DNA from: Microvirga pakistanensis
GTDB taxonomy: Bacteria > Pseudomonadota > Alphaproteobacteria > Rhizobiales > Beijerinckiaceae
NCBI RefSeq assembly: GCF_004458765.1
Contig: NZ_SPJX01000296.1
Location: 61,965 to 125,964 of the forward strand
Length of the DNA stretch: 64,000 bases
Direction: 5' to 3'
Below the pieces are notes generated by a model. The model saw nothing but the letters and a program-made list of their open reading frames with translations. It was not told the DNA's origin and did no database searches. Both the position numbers and the translations under genes were made by a program. The stretch's first letter is position 1. Each line of letters begins with the position of its first letter. Below, piece by piece: positions 52,754 to 61,765 of the stretch.

Positions 52754-55700
52754 TTAGGAGAGGATGAAGTCCGACGCCTTGAGGTCGTGATTGCCCTTGA
52801 GGCTGATCTTGAACTCGGCCGCATCGGGCCCGGTCGTGTTGCCGCTCACGACGGTGTAGTCGCCGTCATCGCGGGTCTCGTGGGAGATCACGAGCTTGGC
52901 CGGTCCGGTGAAGGACGAGCCGTTCGCCAGCGTGAACGACTGCTTGCCGGCTGCGCCGCTGTTGGCATCGATCGCCGAGAGGTCGAGACGGTCGCCCGGC
53001 TGGAAGCCGACGATCGTGTCGCCGTTCGCATCGGAAGCCGACAGGAAGCGGAAGATGTCGTTGCCCGACCCGCCGTCGATCACGTTCACCGCGCGGCTCG
53101 CTGTGATCGTGTCGTTGCCCGACCCAGTCACGATGTTCTCCACGCTCCAGATCGTGTCGCTGCCGCTGTGGCTGCTGAACACGCTGCCGCTGCTGGCACC
53201 GTTGCCGCCGAGGTTCGCCGTGATGCCTGCGGTGATCGCGGACATGTCGAGCGTGTCGGTACCGGTGCCGCCCGCCATGTCGTCGCCGTAGTAGACGTCA
53301 TTGCCGTCGCTTACGGATGCCACGATGAGGTCACCGCCCGCTCCGCCGTACACGGTGTCGTTCCCCGTGCCGGTATTGATCAGGTCGTTGCCCTCGTCAC
53401 CGAAGATGCGATCATGGCCCGCATCGCCGTACAGCATGTCGGCATCGCTGCCGCCGAGCATGTTGTCGTCGCCGTCGCCGCCGAACATGACGTCCCGCCC
53501 GGCTTCGCCGCTCAGGAAGTCGTTGCCGCCGCCGCCGTTGACGATATCGGCCCCGGCCCCGGCGACCACGTTGTCGTTGCCGTCGAGGGCCATGATCGTC
53601 TCGGACTTCGCGGTGCCGATCAGTACCTCGGTGCCGTTCGTTCCGGCGATCGGAGCGCCAACCGAGGTGTCGGGCTGGGTCACGGGAGGAGTGGAACCGC
53701 CCCCGTTGTTGCCCGTTCCGGCACCGTCGCCCTCGTCGTCGTGCTCGCAGGATTCGTCGTCTTCCTCGTCGTCGCCACCTGGGCTGGCGACGTCATCGTC
53801 ATCCTCCTCGTCATCGTGGGTGTCATCGGACCCGAACTGCGGCAGACCGCCCTCGCAAACGAAGGTCAGCTTATGCGTGCCGTTGGACATCGTGGTCACG
53901 CCGTTCTCGTCGGTCGTGATCTCGTAGTCCGCGGCCACCCTGCCGTTCGGAAGCTCGATCACGTCCTGCGGGCGCAGCGTGCCCACGATGGTGTCGTTGC
54001 CGCCGTTGGAGCGGAAGTAGATACGGTGGGCCGATTGCAGCGAGGTGATGTCGACGGTGTCGTTACCTCCATTGCCGTTGATGGTGATGGTGCTGTAGCT
54101 CAGGCTCGTCGGGGAGAAGTTGCCGATGGCTTCGACCCTGTCGGTCCCGGCCCCGGTGTTGATCGTGATCTCCTCGATGTTGTCGAGTTCCGCGATGACC
54201 GAGGTGGTGTTCCCGACCCTCCGCGTGATCACGATCTCCGTGCCCGGCTTGAGATCGGTGAACCCGGCCGCGATAGCCTCCGCTCGGGCATAGACCGTGA
54301 ACGTCTCGTTTCCGGGTCCACCGTTGACGGTGAAGCGGTCGAGCGTGCCCGCGCCGCCATCCACGAAGTCACGCCCGTCGTTGCCGGTCTCGTTGCCGAA
54401 GAAGCCGGTGTCGACGTTCCAGACGATGGTGTCGTTGCCCCCGCCGGCGAAGATCAGGTCATTACCCCGTCCTGCGTCGAAGGTGCTGGCGGCATCGTTG
54501 CCAACCAGGATGTTGGCGTTGTCGTCGCCGCCGATCGTGCCTTGGGTATCACGGGTGAGAGTGACCGTTCCCGTGGAGGTCGCATTGGCAGCGCCCGAGC
54601 CGTCGTTCACCGTATAGGTGAAGCTGCCGCCTCCCGTCGCGTTGTCGGCCACCGTCACGGAACCCGGGGCCGAGGTCAGCGAGACGGAAGTCAGTCCGCT
54701 CAGGACCCTTGCGTCCGTGATGTCCAGGACACCACCCTCCGAGTCGGTGTCGTTGGCCAGCAGGGCCCATTCGGGAATGACGAACGGCGCGGTCGTGTGG
54801 TTGGTGATCACGCTGTCGCTGATCACGACCGGGGGATCGTTCACCGCAACCACGTTGATCGTCGTGACCGCCGTGTTGCTGTCCAGGAAGCCGTCATTGA
54901 CGGTGACCTGGACCACGCGGGCTTCCGTGTCCGGTTGCGTCGACGTGCTCCTGAAGGTCACGGCCTGGATGGCGGCTTGGTACGCCGCCAGGGAGGCTGC
55001 ACCCGTCAGGGTCACGGTGATCTGCCCCCCCGAGTTGACGATCTCGCGGGCGATGCCGGCGGGCAGCGTTCCGACTTCCAGCACGTCGCCCGCCTTGGCG
55101 TTGGTCAGCACGATCCGGGCCGAGGCGAGTTGGGCATCGTTGTCCACGATCCCCGGCAGGTCCGCAATCGAGACTCTTTGGTCGCCCTCGGTGTAAGTCG
55201 TCGCGTAATTCACTGCGGGGGTCGCGGCCGGTCTGACGAAGTCGACCGAGACGTTGTCGATACGGACGGACTCGGAGGGCTCGAAGAAGCCCCGGTTAAA
55301 GCCGTCCGTCTCGAAGCGGATGGAAGCGTTCGGGCCGAAGGGCCCCGCGAGCTCGATGCTGCGGTTCGCACTGTTGGTGCTCCCGTTGATGGTATCCACC
55401 TGGGTGTACGTCACGCCGTCGGCCGAGAAGAGCACCCGAACCGTCTCACCGGCATCGAGGTTGGCTTCGGCGACCGAGTAGGTCAGCCGTGCCGATGTCG
55501 CCCCGTCGAGGTTCAGGCTGCGCTGGATGGTGGCGCCGCCCTGGTTCTCGTGGAACTGCAGCGCACCATTGGTAATCCGGATCGTGCCGGTCGTGGTCGG
55601 TGGCGTGCCTGGATCGCTCGCCTCCTGCCAGCCTGTGGTCCAGGGCGTCGCGCCGTTGGAGTTCGTGTAGCTCGCTTGGCCGAACTGGTCGAGGTACTGC

Positions 55701-58700
55701 CCATCATCGAAGGCGTGGAGCGACAGCTCGGGCCGCTGGAACCTGATCTCGCCATCGGCGAACTTCAGCACCTCGATGTTAGTCAGGCGGTCCGTGCCGT
55801 CCGTCCTGATCCTCTCGTCACCTCCCACCGGCGGGGGATCGTTGATCTCCAGGTTCGGGTTGTGCTCGACGTCGATGCTGCCGTCCTCGTTGCGGGTGAT
55901 GGTGTAGTTCGCCATCACGTCAAAGAAGACTGCGGTATCTACGTCATCGTCCTGCCCACCGTCGACGATTTCGCGCACGATCGAGAGCTGGCCTGGGTTG
56001 AGCGTCCGGTCGAACATCGTCTGCTGGAGCGTCTTGCCGCCGAACTGAGCCACCGCGCCGTTGACGACCTCGCCCTTCTCGTAGTCCGACTCGAGGTAGA
56101 TCTTCCCGTCCATTCCGTCGGCCGTGTAGATCACGGGATCGGCGTCGGGATCCTCTGGGTTTTGGACCGTGATGCGGATGCGCACGTTGAGCCACTTGTC
56201 GCCGTCGATGATGTCGTCGCCGGCATTGCCCTGGATCGTGTCGCTGCCGGCGCCGCCGAGCAGGATGTCCGAGGCGTCGCCCGTGCCCATCACTACCGTC
56301 TCCGACTTGCCGTCGGCCCCCGTGATGGTCGTCCGCCCGAGGTGCGCTACGAGATCGGCGAGGCCGTCGATCAGGTGGAGGTTCTTCTCCAAGAGCGCGT
56401 TGGAGTAGGATTCCAGCGGCGCACCGTCCTCAACCTGCGTGGCGTTGCCGAACTCGTCATAGGCACCCACCACGACCTCGCGGCCTGTCAGCTTGTCATC
56501 GTGCTTCCAGCCGGAGAGGCCCTCCACCAGGTCGAAGCGATCCCGCAGGATGTTGTTCTGCTGGTTCTGGAAAATCGAGACCGTCATATCCGAGTCGGCA
56601 CCCTGGTTGTGACCCTTGTGGATCGCCCAGTCGAAGCCGGCCATGCCGTTGTTGCGCTCGATCCCCTCGTTCTGGAACATGATGTCGTCGCCGGATTCGG
56701 CGTCGTAGTCGTTGTCGTTCCCGCGCCCGTTCAGGACGTCGTGGCCGATGATCGTCGAGTTGAAGAACAGCTCGGAGTTCTCGCCGGCCAGGGTGTCGAA
56801 GCTATCGCCACCCTCGATCCAGTCATCGCCCTCGCTGCCCTTCAGGAAGCTGATGCCGGTGCTGCCGCGGATGAAGTCGTTTCCGAGCCCGCCGGTCACG
56901 TCCTTCGCCTCGGTGCCGCCGTAGACGAAGTCCTGGCCGCTGCCGGCGAACACGAGGTCGAGTCCGCTGCCCGCGTTGATGACGTCGTTGCCCGCGTCGC
57001 CGTGGATCACGTCGGCCGCGCCGACGTCGGTGCCGCTATCCGTGATGATGTCGTCGCCGTCGCCGCCGTGGAGGTGGTCGACGCCGTAGCCACCCTCAAG
57101 GCTGTCATCGCCATCGTCACCCCAAAGGGTGTCGTCGCCTTCGCCGCCGATCAGAGTGTCGTCCTCGTCCGTGCCGCCAAGCACCGCATGGTCGCTGCCC
57201 GCGTAGCGCAGGTAGTCCGTATCCCCGTCGCCGTCGACATCCTTTCGGATCACCTTCGGGCTGATCGCCTGGAGGACCGGATTCGTATGCTCCGGATCGT
57301 CGTCGATCTGCTTACTCTCGTCCATCTCGAGAATGACGTCGGCCGTCTGGAAGGCGGAGCCATTGATGTGCGGGGATTTGCCGTCGCCGACGCTGGTGTT
57401 GCGCATGAGGAGCTGCGCGAAGGAGTCGGCTTCGAGCTCGTTGAGGAGGTTCAAACCCTGGGTACGGCTGAGATAGTAGAATCGGTCCCCCGCCTGGAGC
57501 TGCTCCATCTGGAACTCGAACACGTAGGTGAAGGAGGAGCCGAGCATTGAGCCGAAGGTCATCTTCTTCTCGGCCAGACCGCCGATCCAGAAGTCGACGT
57601 CGTTGAGGCCACCGAGACGGCCCGTGGCGGTGTCGCCGTACTGACCCCGGCCGTGCAGGAAGGCCATACGATCGGCCTCGAAGGCAGCGTAGGCGTCACC
57701 CTCCAGCGAGTTGTCGCCGAAGATGAGCTTCATGGCGGCATCGCGCTTGGCCTCGGCGGTGGTGGCCGCCTTGATCGAGGCATGGGTGCCATAGGCCGCG
57801 ATGAAGTTGATCAGCGAGGCTGGGTTCTTGAGAGAGAGCGCGAAGTCGTGCCAGCTCTCGTAGGGCTTTACGCGGCTGTCCTGGGTGTCCGCATAGAACT
57901 GCTTGCGGGCCTCGTTGAGCGAGGGAACGCCGGTCTCGCGGGCACGGGCAATGTTGACCGCGCCCAGGTCGAGCGGCAAGCCGACCAGGTTGTTGCGCAG
58001 GGCATCCGTGATGTGCTCGTCGATTTCGTTGCCGACCTGACGGGACATGCCGTTCAGGATCGCACCCGCCGCATCATTCGGGTCAACGCCCGCATTGCCG
58101 AACGCGATCGGGTTGAGGAACGCCTCGATCAGGCCGATGTCGCTCTGGGTCACGCTGCCGTCCGCCCCGACGTTGATCATGTCGATGGTGTCGGTGAGCA
58201 TTGAATGGCCAAAGCGGTACACTACGTGGGCGAACTCGGCCACGATCGCACCGTCGACGGTGGTGGTGTTGGAGAACAGGAAGGGATCCACGTCCGGCGC
58301 AGCGGCGCGGGCGAACTCCTCGAACACGAGGTGCTGGTAGACCATCTCGGTCGAGAAGCGTCCTGCCTGGAACAGGCGCTCACCATCCCACACCAAGTTG
58401 TCGATCTCGTTCTGCGTCTGCGGAAGGCTGGCCACGTCGACTGCAAGCCACTCGTTGAGGAAGGCGAGGTCGCCGGACTCCAGCGCGATCTTCTTCGTCT
58501 CCTCGATGAAGCGATTGTGCTCGGAGTGGAAGACGTGGTGGACCGAGGTTAGGCCGATGTTCTCGTTGCCGCGTCCGTCACCCACGACCACGTGCTTGTC
58601 GAGCAGCTCGTTGTCGTAGGAGAGCTTGCGTCCGCGATAGTCCGTGCCGATGTCGTTGCCGGCATCCGTGTCGGAGTCGGCCTCGACGACGAGGGTCTCC

Positions 58701-60151
58701 TGGGTCGCGGGATTGCCGTCCGCGTCGTAGACGGTCCCCGGCACGGCATCGTGCGCGATGTCGTTCAGGAAGGCGCGTCCGGCCGAGAAGGCTTGGGAGG
58801 CGGGAACGGGCAGAATACCCTGTTCGGCGTTGGCGAGTTGCCCCTCTACAGGACCTGCAGCTGTAACCAGTTGCGGGAAGCCGTTGGCGCCGCGCACGAA
58901 CTCGCCGTAGACGTCCGTCAGGATCGCGGGAACGCGCAGCACATCCATGTCGGTCAGCTTGATGCCGAGGACAGTCTCGGCCTGGTGCTTGACATCGGCC
59001 CAGGTAGCCGGGCCGCCGTTCGTTCCCTCGAGCATGAGTCCGGTCGCGACCGGCTTGCCGTCGACGAGCACGTACTCGCGCAGGAAGACTTGGTGCGACG
59101 GGTTGGACGTGTAGACTTGATTGAGGTCGATCCAGGGGGTGGTTTCGTTCCGGTGGCCGAGGAGCACGTCGTCCGCCGTGTTCATCTGGCCGTCGGCGCC
59201 TGCGCCCATCACCGGGGTCGCGCGGGTCAGGACCATGAAGTTGGTGGAACTGCCCTCGACGTAGAGCGGGTCGTCGGGCTGGAGCGGGATGTAGACGGTG
59301 CCGTTGTCGCCCTTGCTGACGAGGTCGAGACCGTGATCGAAGAATTGGCCGAACAGGGTGAAGAAGCCGTTGAAGGGCGCCGTGTCGCCGAGGTCGGCCG
59401 ACACGTTCGGGATCACGACCGTATCGCCTTCCATGGTGACGCCGAGTGTGTCCTGCATGGCCGTGTAGGCAGCATCCTTGACTTCCGTAGCCTCGACGAC
59501 CGCCGTCTCAGCAGTCGCTTTCGCGGCCTTGGCCGCATCCAGCGCAGCCTGCGCGGCGTCCCGGGCCGGGCCTTCGGGAGCGCGGGCCACAGCCATCTCC
59601 TTGGCAGTGACATTGGCGGTCGCGTTGGCAAGGGCCTTCTCGGCCGCCTCGCCGGCCTTGTACGCGTCCACGGCGGCCTGATACACGGCCATGTTCGTTC
59701 CTGATGCGAGGAACGCATAGGGATCAGCGTGCCCGAGGTTGGTGAGCGCCGCAATGATCGTCGCCGGGTTGCCGACGGTCTGGTCCGAGATCAGGTTCGA
59801 GATCACACGCGGATCGGAGTCGTAGACGTCGCCCTTGTCGCCGTAATACGTCTCGACCGTTCCGGCCGGTGCCCCGGGCCGGTGCATGTTCGCTGGCATC
59901 GTCTCGCCCGCGACGTAGTTCGGGTCAGTCAGGCGCGGCATGACTTGGTCGGCGGCGCCGCTCCACTCCTTGCCGGGGATCAGATTGTTGTAGCTGCCAT
60001 TGACCGTACGCAGGCCGTAGGGCAGCAGATGGTGGCTGACCAGTTCGGCGAGCGGCTTCGCAGCCGCGCCGGAATGGGCCACCGAGTTAGCCTCGGCGAC
60101 CTTGATCTGCTTCAGGATGAATTCGAGGTCGTGCTTGACCAGATGGACCAT
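52754..60151 (-). CDS. Giant RTX heme peroxidase (animal peroxidase family)
   Basis: 2465 residues. Residues about 35-890 form an animal-type heme peroxidase: distal His273 in L-F-G-Q-F-F-D-H-G-L-D, the H-S-E-H-N-R-F-I segment (about 542-549) and proximal His649 in Y-R-F-G-H-S. An Ala-rich helical insert (157-232) interrupts the first part. RTX repeats follow at about 1000-1160, then two cadherin-like regions (about 1650-1870), and a second RTX block (about 2180-2370) before a C-terminal type I signal region. No Sec signal. It should be exported and calcium-folded outside the cell, oxidising halides or organic substrates with peroxide. ATG at 60151 follows AAAGGAGAG. It is first in the secretion operon. 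Confidence 0.95.
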   Translation of the reverse strand: MVHLVKHDLEFILKQIKVAEANSVAHSGAAAKPLAELVSHHLLPYGLRTVNGSYNNLIPGKEWSGAADQVMPRLTDPNYVAGETMPANMHRPGAPAGTVETYYGDKGDVYDSDPRVISNLISDQTVGNPATIIAALTNLGHADPYAFLASGTNMAVYQAAVDAYKAGEAAEKALANATANVTAKEMAVARAPEGPARDAAQAALDAAKAAKATAETAVVEATEVKDAAYTAMQDTLGVTMEGDTVVIPNVSADLGDTAPFNGFFTLFGQFFDHGLDLVSKGDNGTVYIPLQPDDPLYVEGSSTNFMVLTRATPVMGAGADGQMNTADDVLLGHRNETTPWIDLNQVYTSNPSHQVFLREYVLVDGKPVATGLMLEGTNGGPATWADVKHQAETVLGIKLTDMDVLRVPAILTDVYGEFVRGANGFPQLVTAAGPVEGQLANAEQGILPVPASQAFSAGRAFLNDIAHDAVPGTVYDADGNPATQETLVVEADSDTDAGNDIGTDYRGRKLSYDNELLDKHVVVGDGRGNENIGLTSVHHVFHSEHNRFIEETKKIALESGDLAFLNEWLAVDVASLPQTQNEIDNLVWDGERLFQAGRFSTEMVYQHLVFEEFARAAAPDVDPFLFSNTTTVDGAIVAEFAHVVYRFGHSMLTDTIDMINVGADGSVTQSDIGLIEAFLNPIAFGNAGVDPNDAAGAILNGMSRQVGNEIDEHITDALRNNLVGLPLDLGAVNIARARETGVPSLNEARKQFYADTQDSRVKPYESWHDFALSLKNPASLINFIAAYGTHASIKAATTAEAKRDAAMKLIFGDNSLEGDAYAAFEADRMAFLHGRGQYGDTATGRLGGLNDVDFWIGGLAEKKMTFGSMLGSSFTYVFEFQMEQLQAGDRFYYLSRTQGLNLLNELEADSFAQLLMRNTSVGDGKSPHINGSAFQTADVILEMDESKQIDDDPEHTNPVLQAISPKVIRKDVDGDGDTDYLRYAGSDHAVLGGTDEDDTLIGGEGDDTLWGDDGDDSLEGGYGVDHLHGGDGDDIITDSGTDVGAADVIHGDAGNDVINAGSGLDLVFAGSGQDFVYGGTEAKDVTGGLGNDFIRGSTGISFLKGSEGDDWIEGGDSFDTLAGENSELFFNSTIIGHDVLNGRGNDNDYDAESGDDIMFQNEGIERNNGMAGFDWAIHKGHNQGADSDMTVSIFQNQQNNILRDRFDLVEGLSGWKHDDKLTGREVVVGAYDEFGNATQVEDGAPLESYSNALLEKNLHLIDGLADLVAHLGRTTITGADGKSETVVMGTGDASDILLGGAGSDTIQGNAGDDIIDGDKWLNVRIRITVQNPEDPDADPVIYTADGMDGKIYLESDYEKGEVVNGAVAQFGGKTLQQTMFDRTLNPGQLSIVREIVDGGQDDDVDTAVFFDVMANYTITRNEDGSIDVEHNPNLEINDPPPVGGDERIRTDGTDRLTNIEVLKFADGEIRFQRPELSLHAFDDGQYLDQFGQASYTNSNGATPWTTGWQEASDPGTPPTTTGTIRITNGALQFHENQGGATIQRSLNLDGATSARLTYSVAEANLDAGETVRVLFSADGVTYTQVDTINGSTNSANRSIELAGPFGPNASIRFETDGFNRGFFEPSESVRIDNVSVDFVRPAATPAVNYATTYTEGDQRVSIADLPGIVDNDAQLASARIVLTNAKAGDVLEVGTLPAGIAREIVNSGGQITVTLTGAASLAAYQAAIQAVTFRSTSTQPDTEARVVQVTVNDGFLDSNTAVTTINVVAVNDPPVVISDSVITNHTTAPFVIPEWALLANDTDSEGGVLDITDARVLSGLTSVSLTSAPGSVTVADNATGGGSFTYTVNDGSGAANATSTGTVTLTRDTQGTIGGDDNANILVGNDAASTFDAGRGNDLIFAGGGNDTIVWNVDTGFFGNETGNDGRDFVDGGAGTLDRFTVNGGPGNETFTVYARAEAIAAGFTDLKPGTEIVITRRVGNTTSVIAELDNIEEITINTGAGTDRVEAIGNFSPTSLSYSTITINGNGGNDTVDITSLQSAHRIYFRSNGGNDTIVGTLRPQDVIELPNGRVAADYEITTDENGVTTMSNGTHKLTFVCEGGLPQFGSDDTHDDEEDDDDVASPGGDDEEDDESCEHDDEGDGAGTGNNGGGSTPPVTQPDTSVGAPIAGTNGTEVLIGTAKSETIMALDGNDNVVAGAGADIVNGGGGNDFLSGEAGRDVMFGGDGDDNMLGGSDADMLYGDAGHDRIFGDEGNDLINTGTGNDTVYGGAGGDLIVASVSDGNDVYYGDDMAGGTGTDTLDMSAITAGITANLGGNGASSGSVFSSHSGSDTIWSVENIVTGSGNDTITASRAVNVIDGGSGNDIFRFLSASDANGDTIVGFQPGDRLDLSAIDANSGAAGKQSFTLANGSSFTGPAKLVISHETRDDGDYTVVSGNTTGPDAAEFKISLKGNHDLKASDFILS

Positions 60152-60568
60152 GGTGTCTCTCCTTTGGTGGCTTTGTCTTCCGTGCGCATTGTCCCGGCTG
60201 GGGCAGCCTCGCCCGTGGACCTGCGCTTCCGTCAACAATCTTGGCCAATGACCACCCGGTCCGCATCGTATTGAGGTACAATGATTTTTCCCGCCTTCGG
60301 TCGAGGTTTCGCCTCGACCTTGGTCCAGGTGTCCCGGACCAAGGTCGAGGCATTCTCTCGGACGATGGTGCGGTTTCGTCCCGCAGTGCGGGCGTCTCCG
60401 CAAGCTGCACGTCGTGTCGGCTGTGTCGGAGGCAGCGTGGCGGGACAGACCTGAAAGCGGAGGGGCGCGAACCAACCCGGAGACCGTTCGCCGCAAGCGC
60501 GTCAGCTGAGTCGAGGTCTCGCTGACGGTCTCACCGTCAGGACCCGGCAGCGCCGGATCGTCGGCGCC
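60152..60568. other. Upstream region of the peroxidase operon
   Basis: This 417-bp stretch holds the operon promoter and probably its 5' leader. Its main feature is the pair of overlapping inverted repeats at 60301-60350. No coding frame was recognised. Confidence 0.5.
60312..60350. promoter_or_regulatory. 15-bp inverted repeat, with an alternative small hairpin, before the peroxidase gene
   Basis: CCTCGACCTTGGTCC pairs perfectly with its reverse complement across a 9-nt loop. The left arm start (CCTCGA, 60312-60317) also pairs with TCGAGG at 60301-60306 across TTTCG. The two hairpins cannot form at once. The element lies about 160 bp upstream of the peroxidase start and could be an attenuator or a regulator site. 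Confidence 0.6.
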
Positions 60569-61114
60569 TTGACGATCGCCCTCGACGTCACCGGGGGCGA
60601 GCGGCTGAAGAAGCCACTCCCACTGGTCATCCGCGAGCTCCATCACCGGGTGAGGAACACCCTCGCAGTGGTTCAGGCGGTGACCGCCTCGAGCGTGCGG
60701 CGCGCGAACCATTGCCGGGTTCCGGCAGCCCCTGCGGTACGTTTCACCTCGCTGGGGGACTGCAGGCCCCTGATCGCAAGGGATCGCTGCGGGGCCTCGC
60801 TCCGGAACATCCTGAGCTCCGACGTCGGCGGCACACAATGTCGGGTTCGGTCAGTGAATATCGCTCAGCAGGGACAAGGTTCGGCTGCCCACCGCGATCG
60901 CTGTCGCATGCGAGACGGTGGTATACGAGCTGACTACCAATGCCGCCAGGTACAGGGTGTGCTCACTGCCCGCCGGCCGAATTGAGGTGACTTGGAGCTT
61001 GGAGGAGCGGACGGACTGGGCGGGGTCTCCTGAACTGGCAAAAACGGGAGCCCTTGCGTCAGGAAGCCGGAGCGGCAAGGTTTTGGCTCAGTGTTGTAGC
61101 GGCGGGCCCTCGGC
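60569..61114 (+). pseudogene. Frameshifted HWE/HisKA_2-type histidine kinase remnant
   Basis: Residues of the first frame include V-I-R-E-L-H-H-R-V-R-N-T-L-A-V-V-Q-A-V, the dimerisation/phospho-His helix, and C-G-A-S-L-R-N-I-L further on. Near 60870 the sense moves to another frame: T-A-I-A-V-A-C-E-T-V-V-Y-E-L-T-T-N-A-A-R-Y, the ATPase N-box, then G-R-I-E-V-T-W-S. The sensor half is missing upstream. It is a broken kinase beside an intact two-component pair. Confidence 0.7.
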
Positions 61115-61765
61115 TCACATGGCCAGGTTCCCGGGCTCGCTCCACTCGCGTTTGGCGATGAGAACGGCCTCTGTCCGGTTCCTGGCCTTGAGTTTCCGCA
61201 GGATGTTGGTCACGTGATACTTGACGGTCTTTTCCTGCACGTCCAGCCGCTCGCCGACCTCACGGTTACTCAACCCTTTGGCCACAAGGCGCAACGTGCG
61301 CTTCTCCTGGTCGGAGAGGGACGCCAGCGGACCGGCCCCCGTCCGCGCCTTGTTCGACAGCAGGCGCAGCGCGAGATCGGGCGCCACGAAGGTGCGGCCG
61401 GCCACCAGGCTCCTCACCGCCGCGATCAGGTCGGGCGCACGGATGCCCTTGGGGAGGTAACCGACCGCGCCTGCGTCGAGGGCATCCATCACGTCATCGT
61501 CATCCTCCGAGACCGTCAGCATCGCGACGCGGGGTGGTTCCGGCATACGGAGGATCTCCCGGGCAGCCTCGATGCCGTTCCCAGGCATCGACACGTCCAG
61601 CAGGATGAGATCGGGGGCCAGTTCCCCAGCGAGCCGCACGGCCTCGGCGGACGAGGCTCCCTCGCCCACGACCTCTATCCCATCGTCGAGCGCGAGCGAC
61701 TGAATCACCCCGAAGCGGAACAGCGCATGGTCGTCGACCACGGCGACACGGATCCTCTCAACCAT
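61115..61765 (-). CDS. NarL/LuxR-type response regulator
   Basis: 216 residues. The receiver (1-120) has acidic D-D-H, phospho-acceptor Asp in L-I-L-L-D-V-S-M-P-G, and Lys in Y-L-P-K-G-I-R-A. The LuxR DNA-binding domain (150-210) has S-N-R-E-V-G-E-R-L-D-V-Q-E-K-T-V-K-Y-H-V. Its start overlaps the kinase stop by 8 bp, so it is the partner of that kinase. It ends close to the broken HWE kinase and lies about 1 kb from the peroxidase operon, a plausible target. Confidence 0.94.
   Translation of the reverse strand: MVERIRVAVVDDHALFRFGVIQSLALDDGIEVVGEGASSAEAVRLAGELAPDLILLDVSMPGNGIEAAREILRMPEPPRVAMLTVSEDDDDVMDALDAGAVGYLPKGIRAPDLIAAVRSLVAGRTFVAPDLALRLLSNKARTGAGPLASLSDQEKRTLRLVAKGLSNREVGERLDVQEKTVKYHVTNILRKLKARNRTEAVLIAKREWSEPGNLAM

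Noticed and set aside
52667..57550. Very long open frame on the plus strand opposite the peroxidase gene
   Set aside because: It is the mirror of the Asp/Gly-rich RTX and peroxidase coding sequence, with runs of V, D and A and no recognisable domain. GC-rich genes give such antisense frames.
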